This document shows positions 5,571 to 9,980 of a stretch of 9,980 nucleotides of DNA, piece by piece. The DNA is taken from contig JAVVEZ010000105.1 in assembly GCA_032250895.1 (NCBI GenBank), positions 1 through 9,980 on the forward strand. The letters run 5' to 3'. A program made the translations under genes and the position numbers. Numbering within the stretch: position 1 is the first letter of the stretch; the number at the start of each line of letters is the position of its first letter. A model generated the notes under the pieces. It was given only the letters and a program-made list of their open reading frames with translations, was not told the origin of the DNA and did no database searches. The DNA is from JAVVEZ01 sp032250895 (GTDB taxonomy: Bacteria > Pseudomonadota > Gammaproteobacteria > Pseudomonadales > Pseudohongiellaceae).

Positions 5571-7162
5571 TGAGGACGAGGCCTTTTCTGATCGCTGCCG
5601 GCCTGCTGCTGGTCTCGTGGGGCACGCAGGCTCAGCTGGCTGATCCAATCAGACTGGATACCGGCCTGGTTGCCGGCAGCAGCACGGCTGGCGGCGCTGT
5701 CCGTGTCTTCAGGGGTCTGCCTTTTGCCGCGCCTCCGGTGGGCGAGTTGCGCTGGCAGGCGCCACAGCCGGCGGCCAGCTGGGTGGGGGTGCGCGATGCC
5801 TCGGCCTTTGGCAATGTCTGCATTCAACCCGCCGGGCAGGGCCGTCTGAATATTGCCGTGTTACCCGATTCACCCCCCCTGAGTGAGGACTGCCTGTATC
5901 TGAATGTGTGGACGGCGGCGGCCACTGCGGCTGAAAAGCGCCCGGTCATGGTTTTCATCTTCGGCGGCGCCTTTACCGAAGGTGCCGGGTCCGTGCCCCT
6001 GTATGATGGCGCGGCGCTGGCTGAAAAAGGTGCGATCGTCGTTACGCTGAATTACCGCTTGGGGCCTTTCGGCTTTTTTGTCCATCCGGCCCTGACGGCG
6101 GACTCCGAACACCAGAGCTCAGGCAATTATGGCCTCATGGACATGCTGGCCGCGCTGCGCTGGGTGCAGAGCAATATTCAGGCTTTTGGCGGTGATCCGG
6201 CCAATGTCACGGTGTTTGGTCAATCTGCGGGTGCCATGGCGATTGCGTCTCTGGTGGCCTCGCCGCTGGCCAGGGGTCTGTTTCACAAGGCCATTTCCCA
6301 AAGCGGCGCGTGGATGGGCCTGGGGATGAGTGTGATGCGAACCCGTGCATCCCTGGAAGAGGGCAATGTCGCTGCTGCGGCGAAACTGGGGGCCAATACC
6401 CTGATGGAGTTGCAAGCGCTGTCGGCCGCTCAGGTGACGGCGGGTTTGCGCGGTGCGGGTATGATCGTGGATGGCTGGGTGCTGCCCGAAGACCCGTCCA
6501 TCACTTTTGCGGCAGGACGTCAGAATCCGGTGGATGTGCTGGTGGGCTCGAACAAGGATGAGGGCTCATTCGTGCCCGTAGGACCCACTGCCGCGCAATG
6601 GCGGAGTCAGCTCGATGCGCGCTGGGGTACCCTGGCCGGGAAAATCAGTGCTTATTACCCGGCCGACAATGACGAGACCGCCTTGCTGTCTTCCCAGTAT
6701 GCCTTCCGGGATGGCACCACCTGGTTGATGCGCCTTTATGCAGATTATCAGGTGAAACAGGGGAGAAAAGCCTGGGTCTACTATTTTGCCCAGGATCCCC
6801 CCACGGACCCGGCAGCCAGGAATCTGGGTGCAAGCCATGCCTCCGAGCTTCCGTATGTCTTCAACAATATTGGCCAGACACCGCTGTACCCGGATGGCAG
6901 TTCCGCCGAGTTGGCGGCCCGCTCCGCCCCCGATCTGGCGCTGGCGGATATGATGTCGGGTTATTGGGTCAATTTTGCCCGCACGGGCAGTCCCAATGCC
7001 CCGGGCCTGCCCGCATGGCCAGCCTTCCAAAACCGGGAAAGCCCGGTAATGATCCTGAAGGCCAAACCGCAGTCGGAGAGCGCGGTGGCAACGGAAAAGT
7101 GGGCGCTGTACGACGCACTGTATCGTCAGCAACTGGACAGCTATCCGGTTGCCGGGCAGTAA
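5570..7162 (+). CDS. Exported type-B carboxylesterase (alpha/beta hydrolase)
   Basis: Serine hydrolase of the type-B carboxylesterase/lipase family, expected to cleave carboxylic esters outside the inner membrane. The 530-residue product begins with a signal peptide ending near TQAQ. Family landmarks in order: FRGLPFAAPPVGELRW, EDCLYLNVW (its Cys probably pairs with the Cys in FGNVC), the oxyanion segment FIFGGAF, LNYRLGPFGFF, GDPANVTVFGQSAGA with nucleophile S219, SNKDEGSF with E331, and GASHASELPYVF with H423. The nucleophile elbow is GQSAG rather than the usual GESAG, and the oxyanion segment has two glycines rather than three. The start ATG at 5570 overlaps the preceding TGA and has GGAG 8 nt upstream; a TTG one codon earlier is less likely. 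It forms an operon with the lipoprotein gene. The physiological ester is unknown. Confidence 0.93.
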   Translation: MRTRPFLIAAGLLLVSWGTQAQLADPIRLDTGLVAGSSTAGGAVRVFRGLPFAAPPVGELRWQAPQPAASWVGVRDASAFGNVCIQPAGQGRLNIAVLPDSPPLSEDCLYLNVWTAAATAAEKRPVMVFIFGGAFTEGAGSVPLYDGAALAEKGAIVVTLNYRLGPFGFFVHPALTADSEHQSSGNYGLMDMLAALRWVQSNIQAFGGDPANVTVFGQSAGAMAIASLVASPLARGLFHKAISQSGAWMGLGMSVMRTRASLEEGNVAAAAKLGANTLMELQALSAAQVTAGLRGAGMIVDGWVLPEDPSITFAAGRQNPVDVLVGSNKDEGSFVPVGPTAAQWRSQLDARWGTLAGKISAYYPADNDETALLSSQYAFRDGTTWLMRLYADYQVKQGRKAWVYYFAQDPPTDPAARNLGASHASELPYVFNNIGQTPLYPDGSSAELAARSAPDLALADMMSGYWVNFARTGSPNAPGLPAWPAFQNRESPVMILKAKPQSESAVATEKWALYDALYRQQLDSYPVAGQ

Positions 7163-7186
7163 GGAAACACTGACTCCTTTGATCCC

Positions 7187-7283
7187 GGGTCGGAACCCAT
7201 TTCAAAAATAAGGATTTTCCTGCCACGATGCAGGCTGTCTTAATATCGGGATGGGGTTCTGACCCCATCCCATCCCCCCCCCC
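7187..7283. repeat. REPIN/MITE-like hairpin element
   Basis: This stretch begins with GGGTCGGAACCCATTTC (7187-7203) and ends with a related motif in the opposite orientation, which on the minus strand reads GGGGTCAGAACCCCATCCC (7251-7269). Between them are a CCTGC / GCAGG stem (7219-7223 with 7230-7234) and AGGA / TCCT. The right end is a perfect 10-bp stem (7248-7257 with 7262-7271, loop TCTG), followed by AT and a run of ten C. Two similar motifs in inverted orientation around an internal hairpin is the layout of a REP doublet or a small non-autonomous element. I see no GTAG tetranucleotide and no transposase nearby, and no second copy is in the window. Confidence 0.5.
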
Positions 7284-7393
7284 GTCATCAAGAAGTCCAT
7301 TATTGAAAGCAAAGCGCAACAGATGCATATCATTACCAGCAGCAGGTTTACGGCAATTCTCGTTTTCTTGCCTATACTGAAGTCGGTAGGCAT
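7202..7393 (-). CDS. Possible 63-residue single-pass membrane protein
   Basis: A short frame starting at the ATG at 7391-7393, with GAGGA about 6 nt upstream in the mRNA. It begins MPTDFSIGKKTR, then has a strongly hydrophobic segment (IAVNLLLVMICICCALLSIM) that could span the membrane, then a Gly-rich tail. The last third is read out of the repeat element, so the tail is probably accidental or the frame has been extended by the insertion. I know no family for it. It could equally be chance coding in a non-coding stretch; the start signal and the clean transmembrane segment are the only support. Confidence 0.22.
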   Translation of the reverse strand: MPTDFSIGKKTRIAVNLLLVMICICCALLSIMDFLMTGGGMGWGQNPIPILRQPASWQENPYF

Positions 7394-7405
7394 TACATTC
7401 CTCAA

Positions 7406-7433
7406 TTGACAGTTAGTACCAAGTTAGTATCAT
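7406..7433 (+). promoter_or_regulatory. Strong promoter of hicAB
   Basis: A perfect -35 TTGACA (7406-7411) and TATCAT (7428-7433, five of six to consensus) are 16 bp apart. It is the best promoter match in the window. The predicted start of transcription, near 7440, falls at or just beyond the hicA GTG at 7437, which implies a leaderless or nearly leaderless transcript. Confidence 0.6.
7411..7432. repeat. Tandem 11-bp repeat in the hicAB promoter, likely operator
   Basis: AGTTAGTACCA (7411-7421) is followed immediately by AGTTAGTATCA (7422-7432), ten of eleven bases identical. The 11-bp period puts both copies on about the same face of the helix, and they fill the spacer and -10 of the promoter. 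HicB proteins with C-terminal DNA-binding domains commonly autorepress, so this is the natural candidate operator. Binding is inferred. Confidence 0.5.
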
Positions 7434-7436
7434 TTC

Positions 7437-7631
7437 GTGACAAGGAAGGTCCGTGAACTGATTGCCCTCCTGGAGAGGGCAGGATTCGAGAACCGGGGCG
7501 GCAAGGGCGGTCACCGGAATTACCTGCATCCGTCGGGGCTGAAAATCACCCTTTCCGGCAACCCGGGCAGTGACGTCCGGCCCTACCAGGAAAAGGAAGT
7601 ATTGAAACTGATCACAATGAGTAAGTCATGA
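7437..7631 (+). CDS. hicA: HicA-family toxin (mRNA interferase)
   Basis: Toxin of a type II HicAB module. HicA proteins cleave mRNA through a small double-stranded-RNA-binding-like fold with one catalytic histidine. The 64-residue product has the family layout: helix VRELIALLERAGF, then NRGGKGGHRNYLHPSG with the probable catalytic H26, then a strand (KITLSG) and YQEKEVLKLI. It most resembles the HicA subgroup that begins M-x-R-K-V-R-(D/E)-L-I with KGSHRN-x-x-HP; here the usual Ser before the His is Gly. The start is GTG at 7437, chosen because this subgroup begins there; no Shine-Dalgarno precedes it. AAGGAAGG at 7442-7449 lies inside the gene. The stop overlaps the hicB start by 4 nt (ATGA). 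Confidence 0.88.
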   Translation: MTRKVRELIALLERAGFENRGGKGGHRNYLHPSGLKITLSGNPGSDVRPYQEKEVLKLITMSKS

Positions 7632-7969
7632 AACCTGTCGACAAATACCTGAAACTCGTCGAATGGTCTGAAGAAGACCAATGTTATATTGGCTCTTCGC
7701 CAGGTTTCCTTGGTCCCTGTTGCCATGGCAGGAATGAAACCATGGTTTATAAAAAGCTCTGCCAGATCATTGATGAATGGATAACAATCTACCAGCAGGA
7801 CAACAAACCCTTGCCTGAACCATTTACGAAATCGGACAAATTCGCCTTGCGTGTGGATCAGGATCTGCACAAGGCCCTGGCCATCAAAGCTGCCCAGGCC
7901 GGGGAAAGCATGGATACGTACTGTGCAAAACATTTACGCAAGGCAATCAGCAACCCGGGCGATCTATAA
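7628..7969 (+). CDS. hicB: HicB-family antitoxin
   Basis: Antitoxin partner that neutralises HicA and represses the operon. The 113-residue product has two parts: an N-terminal degenerate RNase H-like HicB domain (YLKLVEWSEEDQCYIGSSPGFLG, residues 7-29, through about 60) and a C-terminal segment with ribbon-helix-helix character (KFALRVDQDLHKALAIKAAQ, 71-90, then AGESMDTYCAKHLRKA). The second segment is the usual HicB DNA-binding tail. The CCHG stretch at 31-34 differs from the GVHG I recall in close relatives. The ATG at 7628 overlaps the hicA stop (ATGA), so toxin and antitoxin are co-translated. It converges with dhaK, whose stop lies about 60 bp away. The pair appears intact. Confidence 0.88.
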   Translation: MKPVDKYLKLVEWSEEDQCYIGSSPGFLGPCCHGRNETMVYKKLCQIIDEWITIYQQDNKPLPEPFTKSDKFALRVDQDLHKALAIKAAQAGESMDTYCAKHLRKAISNPGDL

Positions 7970-7994
7970 TTTGCATTGCGGTTTTAAAGATGAA

Positions 7995-8020
7995 GGAATG
8001 GTGTGAACAGTGCCATTTCC
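7995..8020 (-). terminator. Weak candidate terminator after dhaK
   Basis: In the 60-bp gap between the convergent hicB and dhaK stops, GGAATGG (7995-8001) can pair with CCATTTCC (8013-8020) with one bulged base. On the minus strand the stem is followed by a T-rich stretch (TTCATCTTT), as for a poor intrinsic terminator of the dhaL-dhaK transcript. The loop is long and the T-run interrupted. Confidence 0.28.
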
Positions 8021-8029
8021 AGAGGTTCC

Positions 8030-9025
8030 TTAAAAGGTCCTGATGGCAATTTCCGCCGGGGCCGCGAGCAGCTTCTCTATCTCGGCATCGAGTTTTACCA
8101 GCGTCAGTGAGGCCCCGGCCATTTCCAGGGACGTACAATATTCGCCGACATAGTTGCGGGCCACGCTAATGCCCCGGGCGGCCAGTTGTTCATGGGCAAG
8201 GCCGTACAGGAGGTAGAGCTCGCTGATGGGCGTGCCGCCCAGGCCATTGATCATGAGTGCCACCCTGTCGCCGCTGCGGTAGGGGAGATCCGGCACGATG
8301 GCATCCAGCAGGGTCGCTACGATCTCTGTGGCATTTTGGGTCCTGGTGCGTTCCCGGCCGGGTTCGCCATGAATGCCGATGCCGACTTCCATCTCATCGG
8401 CGCTGATCTCGAACAGGGGCTTGCCCTTGGCCGGTGGAATACAGGAGCTCAATGCAATGCCCATGGTCCGGGTCACGCTGTTGACCTTTTCTCCGATCTT
8501 GACCAGTTCATCCAGATCGGCTCCGGCCTCACTGGCGGCGCCGACGGCCTTGATCACGAAAAAATTCCCGGCAACGCCCCGGCGTCCGACGGTGTAGAGA
8601 GAGTCGGCCACTGCCACGTCATCATCGATCAGCAGGGTTTTCACCTTGATGCCTTCGGCTTCAGCCAGTTCGGCCGCCATTTCAAAAGCCAGGCGGTCGC
8701 CGGTGTAGTTGTTGACCAGGTACAACACGCCCTTGTCCGAATTCAGCAGTTTCGTTGTTTCATAAATATAGTTCACCGGTGGTGCGGCAAACACATCCCC
8801 GGGGCAGGCGGCATCCAGCATGCCCTTGCCGACGACCATGACATGGGCCGGTTCATGACCGGAACCGGAACCCTGAATAACCGACACCTTGTGCCGGGAC
8901 GGCATATCCGCGCGCATGATCAGGTTGTATTCAGGCACATATTTCAATGTGTCGGGATTCGCCAGCGCCAGTCCTTTCAGCATGTCGGGCACAAAGTCAT
9001 TGGCAAGATTGACAAACTTTCTCAT
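8030..9025 (-). CDS. dhaK: Dihydroxyacetone kinase subunit DhaK
   Basis: Substrate-binding subunit of a dihydroxyacetone-type kinase; DhaK holds the ketose covalently as a hemiaminal on a histidine while DhaL supplies the phosphate. The 331-residue product has the family landmarks: GSGSGHEPAH with H57, GACPGDVF-like DAACPGDVFAAPP (71-83), NNYTGDRLAFE with D110, TLLIDDDVAV, YTVGRRGVAG, GIALSSC, and EVGIGIHGEPG with H219, the expected covalent-binding residue. The C-terminal LGGTPISELYLLYG and GEYCTSLEMAG blocks are also present. The length is slightly below E. coli DhaK. The ATG at 9023-9025 has AAGGAG (9032-9037) 6 nt upstream. It follows dhaL by 56 nt in one operon. Related kinases act on erythrulose and other short ketoses, so dihydroxyacetone itself is not proven. 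Confidence 0.94.
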   Translation of the reverse strand: MRKFVNLANDFVPDMLKGLALANPDTLKYVPEYNLIMRADMPSRHKVSVIQGSGSGHEPAHVMVVGKGMLDAACPGDVFAAPPVNYIYETTKLLNSDKGVLYLVNNYTGDRLAFEMAAELAEAEGIKVKTLLIDDDVAVADSLYTVGRRGVAGNFFVIKAVGAASEAGADLDELVKIGEKVNSVTRTMGIALSSCIPPAKGKPLFEISADEMEVGIGIHGEPGRERTRTQNATEIVATLLDAIVPDLPYRSGDRVALMINGLGGTPISELYLLYGLAHEQLAARGISVARNYVGEYCTSLEMAGASLTLVKLDAEIEKLLAAPAEIAIRTF

Positions 9026-9081
9026 GCTTTACTCCTTCTGTTTATTGTTATCGATGTCTGAAACCGCTGTCGCATGCCATT

Positions 9082-9708
9082 CTAATTCAGTTCCTTTGCC
9101 ACCTCGCGGATGATCAGCGCGACGGCCATGGCACCGGCATCCGGGGAGCCGATACTGCGTTCGCCGGTATAGGCGGCCCGGCCTCTCCTGGCGATCCACC
9201 CGGACGTTTCCTCGGCGGCTTTCTGGCTGTCGAGGGCGGCTGCCTGCAAGGCCTGCACGGCATCTCCCTGGACTATTCCTGCGGCAAAACTGTCGATGAA
9301 GGGGCCCAGCGCATCCAGCAGGGTTTTATCCCCCAATTCGGCCTTGCCACGTGCCTGTATACCATCGAAGCTTGCCCGTAACATGGTCACGACATCAGTG
9401 GCAGAAAGCCGGGATTTGTCGCCGATTGCCATCCCTGCCCTGAGAAAACCGGTGCCCCACAGAGGGCCGGAGGTGCCGCCACAACGGCTGGTCAACACCA
9501 GCCCGACTTTCTTCAGAAAGGTGCCCGGGTCAGTGCGGTCAAAGGTATCATAGTCCTGCAGCACTTTTTCAAAACCCCGCGCCAGCGAAAATCCGAAGTC
9601 GCCATCGCCCACGACGGAATCCAGTTCACAGAAATATTCTTCATTGGCGATGGCGGTCTGGGCAATGGCTTTGATGACCCGGTCGATCATGGCAAAAGCA
9701 TCACTCAT
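9082..9708 (-). CDS. dhaL: Dihydroxyacetone kinase subunit DhaL
   Basis: Nucleotide-binding subunit that carries the phosphoryl group to the ketose bound by DhaK. The 208-residue product has the DhaL signature: LDSVVGDGDFG with the metal-binding D30, D35 and D37, the lid and nucleotide loop SRCGGTSGPLWGTGFLRAG (94-112), RGKAELGDKTLLDAL, and GRAAYTGERSIGSPDAGA near the end. GDGDFG replaces the GDADHG of the E. coli PTS-dependent subunit and is closer to ATP-dependent kinases, but this motif alone does not decide the donor. The ATG at 9706-9708 has AAGGAG (9717-9722) 8 nt upstream, overlapping the end of the HAD gene. It is the second gene of a HAD-dhaL-dhaK operon. No dhaM is present in the window. 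Confidence 0.94.
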   Translation of the reverse strand: MSDAFAMIDRVIKAIAQTAIANEEYFCELDSVVGDGDFGFSLARGFEKVLQDYDTFDRTDPGTFLKKVGLVLTSRCGGTSGPLWGTGFLRAGMAIGDKSRLSATDVVTMLRASFDGIQARGKAELGDKTLLDALGPFIDSFAAGIVQGDAVQALQAAALDSQKAAEETSGWIARRGRAAYTGERSIGSPDAGAMAVALIIREVAKELN

Positions 9709-9721
9709 TGCGCAGTCTCCT

Positions 9722-9980
9722 TCAGTTATCGAGCGGCATGCAGGCCATCAGATCAGCCAGTTCAAGGTAGTCCCCGGGGCTGCAGCGGGTCGAATTGGCC
9801 AAGATATCAATGGTCGACCCGGGCTCGCCCAGATCGGAAACGACCATGCAGGCTTCAGCGAAATTTTCGTGCCGGGTATAGCCGTTTACCGTCACCAGAC
9901 AGTTCAGACCTGCGCCATGTGCGGCCAGCAAGCCATTTCTGGAATCCTCCACCACCAGTGTTTGCGCAGGATCGGCGTCG
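9722..9980 (-). CDS. HAD-superfamily phosphatase, C-terminal part (runs off right edge)
   Basis: The last 85 residues of a haloacid dehalogenase-like hydrolase. The fragment begins DADPAQTLVVEDSRNGLLAA and continues AHGAGLNCLVTVNGYT, then ENFAEACMVVSDLGEP. The VVEDS-x-x-G-x-x-AA-x-x-AG segment is the fourth HAD motif, whose acidic residues bind magnesium, as in beta-phosphoglucomutase-like sugar-phosphate phosphatases. The catalytic DxD and cap domain lie beyond the window. It ends 13 nt before dhaL and supplies the sequence that carries the dhaL Shine-Dalgarno, so it is clearly in the same operon. A role in turning over a phosphorylated sugar related to the kinase substrate is plausible, not shown. 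Confidence 0.85.
   Translation of the reverse strand, partial: DADPAQTLVVEDSRNGLLAAHGAGLNCLVTVNGYTRHENFAEACMVVSDLGEPGSTIDILANSTRCSPGDYLELADLMACMPLDN

Noticed and set aside
4971..5648. Minus-strand open frame of 225 codons opposite the lipoprotein gene
   Set aside because: Would cross the lipoprotein-esterase junction in antisense and shows no family similarity.
7248..7283. Intrinsic terminator after the carboxylesterase
   Set aside because: The 10-bp stem is strong, but it is followed by AT and a C-run, not a T-run, on the plus strand, and the minus strand lacks a T-run as well. It is better explained as the end of a repeat element, although it might still hinder transcription.
7411..7432. 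CRISPR-like or microsatellite repeat
   Set aside because: Only two 11-bp units with no spacers; the position over the promoter suggests an operator.
8186..9061. Plus-strand open frame of 291 codons opposite dhaK
   Set aside because: Antisense shadow of dhaK; low-complexity, His/Gln/Gly-rich translation with no recognisable domain.

Overview
The window looks like a chromosomal segment of a Gammaproteobacterium, of moderately high GC by eye. The main clue is the housekeeping block at the left: a divergent argG / pyrC pair with rnt (RNase T) directly after pyrC. This resembles the pseudomonad neighbourhood, except that no motY-like gene lies between argG and pyrC. The protein sequences of PyrC, ArgG and RNase T also read as gammaproteobacterial. 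I cannot assign a genus from the sequence alone.

Layout, left to right. (1) 1-1150, minus strand: pyrC (dihydroorotase) overlapping the start of rnt, which runs off the left edge. (2) 1319-3010, plus strand: argG (argininosuccinate synthase), then a compact dyad, then a small zinc deaminase that closely resembles yeast cytosine deaminase Fcy1 rather than TadA or the bacterial amidohydrolase-type CodA. (3) 3046-7162: four genes for exported proteins around a divergent intergenic region at 4327-4541. On the minus strand are a secreted PDLxGxW-motif protein and a DUF6152-type protein. On the plus strand are a PDLxGxW-motif lipoprotein that is a distant paralogue of the first, and a translationally coupled type-B carboxylesterase with an export signal. 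(4) 7163-7436: a hairpin-rich, REPIN/MITE-like non-coding stretch with a possible tiny membrane-protein ORF and a strong promoter. (5) 7437-7969: a hicA-hicB toxin-antitoxin pair. (6) 8030-9980, minus strand: a HAD-family phosphatase (cut by the right edge), dhaL and dhaK, forming a dihydroxyacetone-type kinase operon.

How the genes work together. Block 1-2 is nucleotide and arginine metabolism: PyrC makes dihydroorotate, ArgG makes argininosuccinate, the deaminase would convert cytosine to uracil for salvage, and RNase T trims RNA 3' ends. Block 3 is probably a periplasmic/outer-membrane set whose substrate is unknown; the esterase is the only member with a clear chemistry. Block 5 is a self-contained TA module just downstream of the repeat element. 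Block 6 phosphorylates a short ketose such as dihydroxyacetone; no dhaM phosphoryl donor is seen, so the kinase may use ATP directly.

The least explained parts are the paralogous PDLxGxW pair with its DUF6152 partner, the Fcy1-like deaminase, and the repeat element with the apparently leaderless hicA.
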